A DNA stretch of 64,000 nucleotides, taken from Hoplostethus atlanticus. Its lineage: Eukaryota > Chordata > Actinopteri > Trachichthyiformes > Trachichthyidae. Position 1 is the stretch's first letter. Each line of letters opens with the position of its first letter. This document shows, piece by piece, positions 37,201-46,493 of this stretch. The translations under genes were made by a program, and so were the position numbers. The stretch lies in contig JAXDDX010000010.1 of NCBI GenBank assembly GCA_034670405.1, positions 2,070,001 to 2,134,000 on the forward strand, given 5' to 3'. A model generated the notes under the pieces. That model had not been told where the DNA came from. It saw only the letters and a list, made by a program, of their open reading frames with translations, and ran no database searches.

Positions 37201-37606
37201 CACCTGTGCTCCCCGTGTTCTGTCTCCAGTTATCAGGCACTTGCCCAAAGCCAAAGGGGTGTCTGGCCTGGCCTCGGACAGTCTCGGAGGTTCCTCTTGA
37301 TGGAGCTTGTCTGCGTACATTGCCTCCCTGAGGTCTGCGTGTAGACCGTTGGCGAGCATCTGCCACAACGACCCTGGGACCTCTGTCTTGGGCCTGCGTC
37401 CCAGCAGGGACATATTCAGCTCCACTATTGAGCAGGCTGAACACCCGGCCATTGTTCTCCCATTGAATCATTTGCCTCCAAGGAGTGGCAGAGCTGTCCT
37501 GCCCCTGGCCCTGCCTCTGGCTCTGCCCCTGAGCCTGTGTGGCAACCTGAGCCTGCCCTGAGCCCAGCAGGAAACATACCAAACATGCCACAGCAAAAGG
37601 CAGCAT
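19746..37606 (-). CDS. loxl1: Lysyl oxidase-like 1 (complete, six coding exons)
   Basis: This is a secreted copper- and quinone-dependent amine oxidase that oxidises lysines of tropoelastin for cross-linking. Coding exons are 37606-36496, 29967-29859, 28952-28815, 22592-22436, 21331-21236 and 19865-19746. All introns are GT-AG, and the joined length is 576 codons plus stop, close to human LOXL1 (574). The ATG at 37606 opens a signal peptide ([19 protein letters not shown]); the frame extends upstream only through a GTG. The prodomain has [11 protein letters not shown] (43-53), [18 protein letters not shown] (111-128), a poly-Ser tract (150-168), a Gly/Tyr-rich tract (211-237) and [13 protein letters not shown] (278-290). 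The catalytic domain (about 372-576) has copper ligands His452, His454 and His456 in HQHYH, and LTQ residues Lys480 (EGHKASFC) and Tyr515 (CYDTY), spaced 35 apart as in LOX. It appears functional. Confidence 0.97.
20090..20950 (+). mobile_element. Truncated non-LTR retrotransposon (LINE) in loxl1 intron 5, antisense
   Basis: About 20220-20630 reads as the region C-terminal to a LINE reverse transcriptase: [20 protein letters not shown], then [16 protein letters not shown], and in another frame [16 protein letters not shown] stop (TGA, probably decayed CGA) after ILTNFY and at least one frameshift show that it is dead. The 3' end is acaataaaagacttgaactt with a ttgaac microsatellite, ending about 20950. 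The first ~120 bases (ggatggtcgcagtggcgatg...) look like a LINE 5' leader, suggesting an internally deleted copy. The clade (L2, Rex1 or similar) is not resolved. Confidence 0.7.
21236..21331 (-). CDS. loxl1: loxl1 coding exon 5 (LTQ tyrosine)
   Basis: The acceptor is tgtttcttcag and the donor gtaaga, with exactly 32 codons. It encodes [18 protein letters not shown] and then [14 protein letters not shown]. Tyr515 is the LTQ partner of Lys480. Confidence 0.97.
21332..22435 (-). other. loxl1 intron 4
   Basis: A GT-AG intron of about 1.1 kb. It holds the foldback at 22259-22362 and otherwise AT-rich unique sequence. Confidence 0.9.
22259..22362. repeat. Foldback (inverted repeat) in loxl1 intron 4
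   Basis: The left arm 22259-22280 and right arm 22340-22362 are reverse complements over about 22 bases, with one mismatch and one single-base gap. They flank a 59-base spacer. The core arm words are GCTCCCT, AGTGGTTT and TTCAGC. Confidence 0.8.
22436..22592 (-). CDS. loxl1: loxl1 coding exon 4 (copper ligands, LTQ lysine)
   Basis: The acceptor is tgttccaacag and the donor gtaata, with 157 bases. It encodes [14 protein letters not shown], then [14 protein letters not shown] and [10 protein letters not shown]. It carries His454 and His456 and the LTQ precursor Lys480. Confidence 0.97.
23085..23270. repeat. GT-rich imperfect microsatellite
   Basis: Long imperfect TGTG-rich sequence with a G-run (ggggggggcgggg) near 23120. 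It lies in loxl1 intron 3. Confidence 0.85.
23948..26141 (+). mobile_element. 5'-truncated L2-clade LINE in loxl1 intron 3, antisense
   Basis: The element covers the reverse transcriptase and C-terminal part of an L2-type (CR1 group) ORF2, plus a 3' UTR ending tgatttgattttgatttgat. It lacks the endonuclease and the first RT motifs, as expected from 5' truncation during target-primed insertion. The frame is open for about 500 codons without a break, so the copy is probably young. It is oriented opposite to loxl1. The exact 5' edge is approximate. Confidence 0.85.
24020..25459 (+). CDS. L2-type LINE reverse transcriptase, C-terminal fragment
   Basis: This open frame of 479 codons starts at an internal Met; the same frame continues upstream to about 23948 ([17 protein letters not shown]). 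RT motifs are [27 protein letters not shown] (about residues 108-118), [13 protein letters not shown] (about 165-177) and the catalytic [12 protein letters not shown] (near 195-206). The C-terminal half has [18 protein letters not shown] and [11 protein letters not shown], typical of L2 elements. It is not a host gene: no spliced context and no promoter is evident. The missing endonuclease domain means it could not have been autonomous. Confidence 0.85.
   Translation: MINQSLSTGTVPSAFKTAVIKPLLKKTNLDPKVLQNYRPISNLPFLSKLLERTVASQLTDFLSKNNLLDPFQSGFRSFHSTETALTGVVNYLLLAIDSNSTSALLLLDLSAAFDTIDHAILLNRLEHYIGIRGSALSWFRSYLLDRSHHVFYNNMTSECCNMDFGVPQGSVLGPLLFSIYMLPLGGIIRKFGINFHCYADDTQIYIPVKPTDDTQFQKLEACLSEVKYWMSLNFLLLNGSKTEMLIVGPARHRHLFENSTLNFDSCVISQSPYVKNLGVKFDPTLSFELHIKEITKSAFYHLRNIAKIRPMLTEADAEILVHAFVSSRIDYCNVLFSGLPTGRTKKLQLVQNAAARILTKTRKFDHITPILSSLHWLPIQAWCDFKVLLLTYKSLHGMAPSYLSDLIKPYKPPRALRSQDAGYLSIPAVKKKTAGTRTFSYRAPYLWNSLPASIREAGSIEVFKSRLKTHLFSLSFDQP
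26142..26205 (-). repeat. Fragment of a common fish SINE-like repeat
   Basis: The words ttgctcaaggacacttcagc and agggcggccaccctgctgcc adjoin the L2 tail. Similar ttgctcaagggcacctc wording occurs at 48790-48815. The family is not certain. Confidence 0.4.
26959..26977. repeat. (GT)n microsatellite
   Basis: A short GT run followed by a GA run, within loxl1 intron 3. Confidence 0.9.
28815..28952 (-). CDS. loxl1: loxl1 coding exon 3 (copper-site start)
   Basis: The acceptor is ccgccactcag and the donor gtaagt, with 138 bases. It encodes [20 protein letters not shown], then [19 protein letters not shown] and EWHSCH. The last His is the first copper ligand (His452). Confidence 0.97.
29706..29738. 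repeat. 10-bp tandem repeat, three units
   Basis: cattttactg is repeated three times in tandem, in loxl1 intron 2. Confidence 0.95.
29859..29967 (-). CDS. loxl1: loxl1 coding exon 2
   Basis: The acceptor is ttgtttcag and the donor gtaagg, with 109 bases. It encodes [13 protein letters not shown], then a second block with [15 protein letters not shown] and AAEEKCLS, the start of the conserved LOX catalytic domain. Both junctions fall within codons and restore frame with exons 1 and 3. Confidence 0.97.
31021..31205. repeat. Polypurine (GA-rich) tract
   Basis: About 185 bases, almost all A or G on the plus strand, with few pyrimidine interruptions. It finishes in a (GA)n run of about 35 bases. 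It is pyrimidine-rich on the loxl1 sense strand. Confidence 0.95.
34249..34261. repeat. Poly-C run
   Basis: Thirteen consecutive C bases in loxl1 intron 1. Confidence 0.9.
35411..35438. promoter_or_regulatory. Perfect palindrome with paired GATA sites
   Basis: CTACTTATCTAC and GTAGATAAGTAG are exact 12-bp reverse complements around a 4-base centre (ctga). Each arm contains the GATA-factor word AGATAA/TTATCT. Location: loxl1 intron 1, about 1.1 kb from exon 1. The palindrome is seen directly; regulatory function is inference. Confidence 0.5.
36496..37606 (-). CDS. loxl1: loxl1 coding exon 1 (signal peptide and prodomain)
   Basis: The exon holds 370 codons plus one base of a Gly codon, with donor gtaatg. 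The ATG has A at -3 and opens a strong hydrophobic signal sequence. The upstream in-frame codons are CTG and GTG and then reach a TGA, so no earlier ATG competes. It encodes the disordered basic, Ser-rich and Gly/Tyr-rich propeptide and ends SVYRPEQR-G. Confidence 0.96.
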
Positions 37607-38110
37607 ACTGGCCCCAAAGACACCACAGCTCACCGCACAGGAAAAACCCTTCCAGTCCACCAGCAGCTCAAACGCAAACCACCTGTAGCTCTGTCAATAA
37701 AGCATGTGTGTCCTCTTCCCGTGGGTATGGGAGACAGAAGTGGTGTTGAAGAGCGAGCCTGTGGTTGAGTCCATCTGCAGGTCTTCACTGCCAGCAATAG
37801 AGGAGGTTGAGTGTGCATCCAGGAGCAATCATACCCAGGAGGGGGAGAGTGGGCTTCAGAGGCCCCACTGGTGGAGTTAGTGTCTCTAAGTGCTGTGAGA
37901 ATAGGTCCTGTCTCCCTGTTGGTCTGGTAGCTCGCCTGTCAGTAGACTGAGCATTGCTCTCTGCCTTTTGGAAAGAAGTGCCTGTGCACTGCACGACTGC
38001 AGGCTTCTATTTGCCTCTCTGATTGCTTACAATGGGCTGTGAAAAAAGGCTCTCTCTAACTTTTTTTTTTTAAAGGAGAGGTCCCACATGGCCCTAGTGC
38101 TAGTGCTGTT
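37607..38110 (-). promoter_or_regulatory. Putative loxl1 5' UTR and proximal promoter
   Basis: This is the sequence immediately upstream of the loxl1 ATG. A TTTAAAAA-type TATA-like run lies near 38060-38072 on the minus strand. A 62-codon upstream ORF (37818-37630) ends 23 bases before the main ATG. The transcription start is not determinable here. Confidence 0.3.
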
Positions 38111-38700
38111 TCCTGGCCTGCAGCAGCCAGGGCTCCACAAGGCTTCCAGAGTCAACATTACCATCTGCAAAGGCACTCAGATTTATATCACATCTCACTT
38201 TCCATTGCTAGAATTCTTTTGTCATCTTGTACAAGCATAGATGCAGGGAACATGGCCCTGCTTTGCCCACAGGTGTCTCATAAGCATACTTGTTTTATTG
38301 CTCATTTCGGAACCTTTTAAAATTACAGTAATCGTGTACAGATGGGAAATAACTCTTAACTAATATGACTTCAGAGATGAATTGGTAGCAGGGGTGCACC
38401 CTTTCACAGAGAACCATTATAGTGATGGAGTTAACACAATGAACAACAGATTCGATTGAACTGTAGAGGGTCTGAGAGGTGTTTTTCTTTGAAAAAATAA
38501 GATATTAATTTGGATATACTCTCTAGTGATATACAGTATGTCTTTATGTGTTTATCACATGAAAATAAAGAGGGTCCTCCCTTTAAAACAATCCTCCCTT
38601 TATGTGGTGGGTTCATGTTGGGAAATGTGCTCTGTGTCCCCCACCCTAAGACCAAGCTGAGGTCAGTTAGGAAACAGTGTTCAACACCCTCCTCCCTCCC
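38111..38700. other. loxl1 upstream flank, no gene recognised
   Basis: AT-rich, non-repetitive sequence upstream of the putative promoter. A 147-codon minus frame (38431-38874) crosses the CA tract and has no protein-like motif. Confidence 0.4.
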
Positions 38701-38703
38701 AAG

Positions 38704-38727
38704 ACACACACACACACACACACACAC
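38704..38727. repeat. (CA)n microsatellite
   Basis: A twelve-unit CA run. Confidence 0.95.
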
Positions 38728-40083
38728 ATACATCACCTCCTTTTTCCACCCCTCATTCCCCTTGTTGCTTGTAGTACACTGAATACACAAAAGACATGCA
38801 TACATGCAAAGCTCTCCAACAAGACAAGATTGTGTGAACTGTTCCCTGTGAAAGTTATCAAAGCAATGTTGCACTCAGACACGCTAATTTACACAACTGA
38901 GAGACAAGTCATTAGTAAACACATTCCAAACTGTGGGATTAGAAACAGCCTGGTTACCGCTTGCACTGACAGAGTACATGGAGACAATATCAGATTTCCC
39001 CCTGTTATCAAAGTCAGCAGTTTATAAGGTGTTTGCCTTGGCATGGCGTTGCTTAGGCAGTGGCCAAAATGTGCCACAGACCAAAGAAAGGACAACATTC
39101 CTCAACAGGGCTGTAGATTTTAAAATGTAGGCAGTCAGGGATTCACTTTGTTTCTTTGAAACACGACCCAGCAAAACAAGTTGATGCGCACATATTGCTT
39201 TCATAATGCATTTTTCCCTAAAAGCAGGCAAATGTCCTGCAAAGACCAGCTTTATGATGTTGATTTGTGGATGAGGAAATGTGGGAGGAAGTCCTCAGGG
39301 GAAATTGCCGGCCATGAGGTTGCAGGGGGAGGGCATCGATATGGATGTGATATCGTTACTGTATGGAGCAGAGCTAGCTCTCTATGGACCCAAGTCATTC
39401 CCTGATGCAACTTGACTATAAATCAAAACCGTCTTCTTAAATTCAAGCAGTCTTACTGCATGGGGAGGACAAATGATTTTAGCATTTAATGGTCAATTAT
39501 CTCCCACATATGAGGAGACCATCCTTCAACTGGAAGACCAGAGTTCAAACACTTGTGCTTGGAGGGTGGGGGAGCAGCTTCACTACACATGTATGTAACA
39601 ATTACTATATGTACTGTGATGAAATAACGTGTTTCAAAATAAAAGTCCCCCGGAAAAACTGTTTTCCATTCAATATGGCCATAGATTGTTAAACATATGT
39701 AACACTGGTGTTTCCCTCTTCTGCACTTATGTCTTTCTATTTTAGGGATTGAAAATTCCTAGCAATTGAACTTAAATGTTCCCTTCGTAAATGTAACATT
39801 CCATATTGCAACAAGATCTCCTCCTCACAACTAAAAATACATTGTCCCTGTTGCCTTAAATGTCAGATTGTACAGTGCTCCCAAAAGCCAGATAAAACAT
39901 CATAGCCCATATATGAGAATAACGACGTACAAAGCGGCTGAATAAGGTCAGTAGTGTAGAATGTTAAAGATTGTTATGCTCCAAGCAGCTGACACGGAGG
40001 GCTAAAATTAACTGCTTTTAGCCATCAAGGCAAAGTACTGCAGGATAGAAGCAATTACCCTCAATTTTGTTCTTGCTTGTGAA
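38728..40083. other. Intergenic, no gene recognised
   Basis: Several short overlapping frames occur between 38889 and 39405, without recognisable motifs or consistent splice-site framing. Confidence 0.35.
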
Positions 40084-40109
40084 CAGTGGTGACTCTGATT
40101 GGGGTGGTG

Positions 40110-40560
40110 CTGCTTTTCTGCTTTTCAATGCTCATCTGAGGGAACAAATGTTCAATGTACGGGAGAAAATACATTTTCCACTTGTTGATGTATGATTATG
40201 TGACTTGTTGAATATTATAGACGTTTTAAACAAGTTCAATATTGGGAGATTTTTTTAAACAATTATCTTCCGTTGTCGAGTACATATCAGTTTTTGTCAG
40301 ACAGCTTTTTTAAGGTCTGAGCCCTTGTCGGGTGATGTCTGTCTCACATGAGCGGATGAGGAAAAAAAGAATGGTGTTTACAAGCAACAGCTGAGTGAGA
40401 TTAGTCTCTGGTGTCACAGAGAACATAACGTGATGCGCATCTCTAAGGGCAGCGATTGATTTAGATCAATTTCTATACATTGACCAATTTTTTAATTTGT
40501 GGAGGAAGTGCCGATATTGTGGCGGTGCGTCACAGATGAGCCTATAATTGGGAAACACTG
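40110..40560 (+). repeat. Dispersed ~450 bp repeat, copy 2
   Basis: This is the same family and orientation as 11266-11733. It extends further right to ggaaacactg (40551-40560). The end GGGAAACACTG resembles a hAT-type terminus (CAGTGTTTCCC inverted). A possible left end CAGTGGTGAC at 40084 is a poor match, so the boundaries remain uncertain. Confidence 0.7.
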
Positions 40561-42820
40561 GATCTACCATTTCCAAAAAATGAAACCTACTCATACCAAA
40601 TTCTAGTACTTGTTATAGGATAGTTGGTATCTTTCTTCCTTGTTTGATGAGTTTGTCAAGCATGGTGACTTTTATAACACTTCAACAGAAGGGATCATCT
40701 GTATTTTAGACATATTGACATATGTTGGACTTTTTTGCAAACTGGAAATGCAGCGTTTTTGAGTAAAACTTTTAACTTGCTTATCAAACTGCACTGCTGA
40801 TACTCAACCTAATGATCATAAGTCCTTCCATTATCACATACACATCATATTAAGGAGATCATTTGTTAGCTTGTATATTCAGCACTGCATTTTACCATTC
40901 ATCCAGTAACACCAGTTCCAGTATGTATTCTATTACTATGGGAAGTAGAGTGTGGTTCAGTATATGATTTTTTTTTTCAGTATAGAATTTTTCCATCCTA
41001 AGGATCATCTCGGTAGTCCCTTACAGTCTTTGTAGGTCTGTCTGTGGTGATTTCACTTCCATCAAAGTGACACAAAATGGAGAAATTCCTTGTGAAAGGA
41101 CAGTGCCAGATTCTTCTGAACCTAGACTGTTAGTGAGTCCATTCCACTTTGTGCTTTTTTAAAGTGAAATTTCCTTCCTGTGGAATTTGGCTTGTTTTTT
41201 CCCCTCAATCCCACATTCATATTACATGCCATTAGACTTCTTATGGTTAAATTAATCCTCAGGTTTTATCTTTTTTATTACAGATTGATCCCAGGCGATT
41301 TTCCTTGCACTTGAGAGATTGTTGATTTCAAGAGACAGACCAGAATGGCCTGAAATCCTGTCATTGAAACATTCCTCCGAGATTACTCTTGAGCTGTGTG
41401 GCAAGGTTCCTTGTTTTTGTGTGACTGCTGTGTGTGTCTCCTGTCTGGTGGAAAAACCGCATACTCTGTGAAGTGCGGTGAAAGAGCACATTGATCTGAG
41501 TGACTATGTGGCAAAGGAGGGAAGCCCAGGGAGTAGGCAACCTGCTGAGAACAACCCTTAGCTTCACAGAATAGGAGCTAGGAATGCTCTTGTACACTAA
41601 GGACTACTACCACTGATACAACAATTGATTTATAACTACAAGCTCATACATTTTCAAAACAAATTGTTTGTTGCCTGGCCCCAAAGGATTTTGACATTGA
41701 AATAGTGGTCCAATATACAAAATACCTCCTGTCAAACTGTTGTGTCCTTGATTGCAAGTTTGTGACATCATACCAAGGTCTTAATCATTTATGACATTAA
41801 TATGTCCTATAAAGGGAGACTCAAGCAATGCTAGATGACATTGGTTCCAGACTGGTCCGATAAGGTTTTTTATCAGGGGCTAAAATGGTGCTAAACGCAA
41901 ACTAGGCTTTTCAAGGGTTAAATGCTTTTGGGCCGGGCAAACTACAACCCTTTTGGGTCAAAAGGGATGTCTGCTCTCTAAGGAAATAGACCTAGGTTTG
42001 GCCAAATGCATATTTCATGCTGTTCTGGACAGCTGAACAAAAAAGATCACATAATAAGGAGAAAATATATCAGAATTGTGAGAAAATATTTTGTTCTTAC
42101 GAGAAAAACTGGTGGAAAATATTTTCAAGACGAATGTAATATGGTTCCGTATTTTCTAGCCAGAAGTTATGAGTTTTGTTTTGCAGTGCAATGACAACAA
42201 TTTCAACAGTTGCTCTTTGAGGGGGAATGGAACAATGCAGCCACATGTGCAGCAATCATGTAGATACAAAGTAAGATTTCAATGATGGCTAAATCTGTGT
42301 ATACAAAGTCACACATGATGATAGACCACATCCTGATGTCTGTCAAGATTTGACCCATTCAGCATTCTCTTGTCCTGCAGTTTCCCTTCCCATCTGTTTC
42401 CCTCCCAACATTCAAAGATTGCTGTGGCTGTATTCACAGTGTAACATCTCCAACTACTTTGAAACAGATTTTAGGGTTTGATTTTTTTTTTTTATATATT
42501 ACATCAAAAAGTTCCATAATGCTGCGTATTTGTTGTTGAGGATCAGTTTGATATGCTACTTCAGGTGTATGTCAGTTTGATGCAGTAAAATGGGTTCATA
42601 TAGTTCATTGACTTATAACACAGTAATAAGCAAAAATCATGCTGCTGTGGGTTACACTAAGACACATTACACATTATTAGATAGGTTTATTTTGTTTATT
42701 GGTTAGTCATATATATTTGTCTGTCTCTGCTATCAACAGACTGCAAAATAGTAAGAGTGAATATCTTTGTAATGGAAACAGCCAGCTGCACCCCATGCTG
42801 TATCCATAGTTATGACACTA
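40561..42820. other. Intergenic, no gene recognised
   Basis: AT-rich sequence. A small perfect hairpin, CCCTTTTG-ggt-CAAAAGGG, lies at 41948-41966, and a T-run near 42482. Nothing protein-like is visible. Confidence 0.4.
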
Positions 42821-42829
42821 TTGTTGACG

Positions 42830-43110
42830 TGGCGACTCCCAAGCAACAAAACAAAACCCTTTGATCTGCCGTACTCACGGCGTTTCCGAGATTAAGTAGT
42901 TACTTCCATTCAGAATCCTAACTTCCACTTTACCGCGGCAGTGATACAACAGCTGAGGTTGGCTGCTGTAAACTCATTTGGTCATGCTGTCGGAGCAGTC
43001 AGCCTTTGAAGTGCCCACCTGCTTTCCATTAATTCCATTTACATTCAAGGAGAGACATCAGGCACCTGCACTCTGTTCTTGGCTCAGTATCAGGTACCGG
43101 GAGACGGAGA
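42830..43110. other. Candidate noncoding regulatory block
   Basis: A complex, non-repetitive stretch of balanced composition with homeodomain-like words (attaattcc) and E-box-like caggtac/cacctg, in an otherwise AT-rich interval. Conservation cannot be judged without alignment, so this is a prompt for comparison only. Confidence 0.2.
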
Positions 43111-45129
43111 TGATAAAAATGCCTTCAATGATGGAATAATTTACATATATATATTTTTCTTTCTTTTTCAGCACGACATCAAAACGAACCTTGTAATCGT
43201 TTACAGATTAGCGTGATGAGTCGTTTCTTTGAAGAGACTCACAGAGCAGGGTTATTTGTTTCACTCACAGCATACTATAACAAAATACGGTAAGAATTTA
43301 TTTGGAATAACTTCACATCCCTTTAAATAAATCCCTTTTCAGATTGTCATTGCAGCTGGGACGTATTTGTACTGTTTAAAATGTGATTACACAACAATAG
43401 GATTTAGCTACAGTTTTTAGTTATGAAAGAGGTCTCAAATGGATGTTGTTCATGTGTGTAATGACCAAAATTCAACAATATCATCTGGGAAAGGTATACA
43501 TTTTCCAATGTAATGTGGGTGGAAAACACTAGTCACAGTAGCGTGAGGCTCTCTCACAGTCCTGTCACTCAAGGTTGTTGTGGGTACAGCATACCACTCT
43601 TCAGATTGGATTGTAGTAAACTGAGATCTGTGAGATTCATTCATGTAACACTACTACATCAGAAAATTGACAAAGGCAGACATTGGTAAGTTTTCATGCA
43701 TCCCCTTCCAGTTGACCTGCATCACAGAGTGAGGACAGCGGCATCTGAGGCCCTTTTCCACCAAACTGGTGCACATTGGTGTGTGTGTGTCTCTTTATCT
43801 CTCTGTAGGTAGATAAGATGTTGCTGTGTTGATAGCCTGTAGTTTGGCCAATATATTGATGCCAAAACATGCTTGCCTCTCAATTAAATTATTAAATGTG
43901 ATGTTAAAGAATCTAGCGTAACATAACTCCACAAGGTCAATATCCTGTTAATAAGGCTCTACTATAACAAATACCTTCCGGTGGATATCCTAATCTAATC
44001 TCAAATTAATCAAAAGACATTTATGTGCAGAAATGTAGCGGTGTACAGTGGCACAGTGCACAATCAATGCTTTGCAGAAATACGATCAGGAGAACACTCA
44101 TGGACTCTGTGAGTAACGTTTCATTAACCAGTAAATGCATCCATTTACCATAACATGTACACTACATTTATGCTTGGTCAAAAAGGCATGAAGAGAGAAT
44201 GAATATCATGTGTGCAATAAGTCAATTTAGATGCTAGTTTTTGTTACACGTGCTGAGAGCATAAGAGCCACAGAGATTTTTGACCATTTTAGATAATGCA
44301 ACCATTACCCCAAAGTATACCCCATGAGTCTAAAATGTCCTAAAGAGGTCATATTTCTATATATTTTCCCTAGCTAGACTTATTTATGAAGTGGGGCATG
44401 CTGCCTGACCCCCATCTGTCATTAAGCCACCAAATTCGCAGAAACTTCAAAATATATCCATGGGAGGAGTTTATTCAGTCCCTGGATGCCATTGACCTAA
44501 TGAGGTGGAAATCAAGGGGAAAGAAGGGAGGAGGGAGGAGACAGAAAGATCATTGCCTAACAGGTACAAGGCTTTGCCAATGTCTGCCTTCCCCACAGTG
44601 TTGTGACGTATGTAGAAGCTGATGTGATTGATGTTGATCCCTGGTCGAGGTTAGCCAAGGGAACGAGCTGTGAGGAGTGACAGGGCTTGTTTGGTACTGA
44701 TGAGCATGTTACCATGATGAAAAATCCACCAGAGTGTAGCAAGCTGATGAGACAAACATGCAGATGAACTAGCACAGCTGTGCACACACACACATACACA
44801 CACCTGCAGGCTCATGCATCCATATACACATGGACGTCTAATAGGGAAGGAGCAAAAATGTATCTGAAGGACCCCTTGCCTTTTGTGATTCCTTTCATGC
44901 TCCTTCCATAAATAATACAGGTTCTGACCGCGTTCCCTTTCCCAGTTGCCATGCAAATGTCCAGACGGACCTCTAGACTGGACAGATAAAAAAGAGACCC
45001 TGGTGGTGTTCACTCCTCACCCACAGTGACAGACCCTGAGGGAATATTAATCTGCTCAGCTGATGTGTCTATCTCAGTGTGATTTCGTGACCTGTAGCCC
45101 TCCTCTCAGATGCAAACTTCTGAGGCAAA
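43111..45129. other. Intergenic, no gene recognised
   Basis: It holds short TA and GT runs and a CA-rich stretch at about 44780-44800. There are no convincing exons. Confidence 0.4.
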
Positions 45130-45420
45130 AGCTAATTTGAGCTTGGATCCCCTACGAAGGTGGGCTCGGGGGAAGGACACCGAGGCAACACACAATCTAA
45201 ATCAGAGATTATAATGCAAACAGCCCCGTGGGGCTCGCTAATGACTAAGGTGAGCCCGAGATGCAGCTCCAACTCTGCATCGGAATATCAATTAGGTCTC
45301 TCAGGGCCACGGAGATGGAAGCAAGTGACTGGCATAGTAAGCGCCTGCTGCCTGTCTTTGGGCACCGCTAGCACAGCTTATGCACCGCGATGACTGCCAT
45401 GAAATATCAAGCACAAAGAA
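45130..45420. other. Candidate noncoding regulatory block
   Basis: A GC-richer, non-repetitive stretch containing homeodomain-like (ggctcgctaatgactaag) and octamer-like (ataatgcaaa) words. It is about 7.5 kb upstream of the loxl1 start codon. It has no protein signature. Function is conjecture. Confidence 0.2.
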
Positions 45421-45942
45421 AAGAAGGAAAACAAAGTCAAGATGGGTAAGGGGGTCGGGGTGGGGCAAGCGAGGCAAGAGGGAGAATTCCATTGTCATGT
45501 GTTTCCCAAAACAAGTGGAGCCTGTAAATTTGATGCAGCGGCCTATTCAATTAGCTCCAGACTTCCACAGCTGGTCCCCGGAGAGTCATCTCCACAGATG
45601 TGCTGTGTGCTGTTGTCTCCTTCCTCTGTTCTCCCTCTCTCTCTATTACACTCTCCAGGCAACACAACAAGGTCCTAGTAATCAGATGCCGACTGAGGCG
45701 GTATAGGGAGCGGAGAGAAAGACAACAGAATCTGAATCTGAAATCATCTCACACCTCTGCTTGATATTGTTCAAGGAGAAAGAGTCATCCAAGGTGCTCC
45801 TCTCTACAGACTCAAACGCAGGCAAACTCAAACACACAAAACCACATACAGAATAACGTACAAAATAATGGAAATACCAGTGCTCCCTGTCTTTAGAAAA
45901 GTGTAGCGTGCTTCATCTCTTAGAGGGCAAGGTAATGTCATT

Positions 45943-46053
45943 GTGCCATTTGGTGAAACTTTTATCCAGAATGCCTTACATTACATTCTGTGAGTGGCTC
46001 CAGGGGAAATGAAGCCTGTTAGTGCTATGCACTACCAGGGCTAAAAGAACCAC
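45943..46053 (-). mobile_element. tRNA-derived SINE, antisense, same family as 7694-7842
   Basis: Read on the plus strand it starts with a decayed inverse of the fish SINE tail (cttttatccagaatgcctta) and continues into the inverse of a tRNA-like head (tgctatgcactaccaggg). The order and spacing match the 7694-7842 element on the opposite strand. It is degenerate. Confidence 0.6.
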
Positions 46054-46493
46054 CAGAAATACACTAAAATATATGGACGGTGGCTGATCATCTGATCTCT
46101 CTAGCTTTGTGATGAAGAACTGCATCATAAATGCTCCCATAAATGCTTAATTGGTATCATATTTGATATGAGAGAGAGTAAATGTCAGATGGCACATGAT
46201 ATGGCTAAAATCTATCTTCGCCCTCAAGACATGATAATTCAACGTAGACCATAGATACACACAGAGAGTCAGAGGGAAAGAGGGAAAAACACACTAGCAA
46301 TTGTGGAAGCAAAAATTGAAGAAATCTCAATGATTTTCCTTATAGTAAGTCTTTGACCACTTTTAAAAACTATTTAGCTTTCTCTGGAGTAATTTTAATG
46401 TAGTAAACTGTGAGATCCTTTTTTTTAATTCTGCTGATATCTTTTGTAATAAGCACTCATTGCTGTGGTGTTTTGGCACTGCACACTTCCCTA

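Noticed and set aside
37607-37660. N-terminal extension of Loxl1 from the GTG at 37660
   Set aside because: Not an ATG. The downstream ATG has better context, starts a signal peptide and gives the family length.
40084-40110. CAGTGGTGAC as the left terminus of the second 450 bp repeat
   Set aside because: A poor match to the right terminus, no 8-bp duplication, and the segment is not shared with copy 1.
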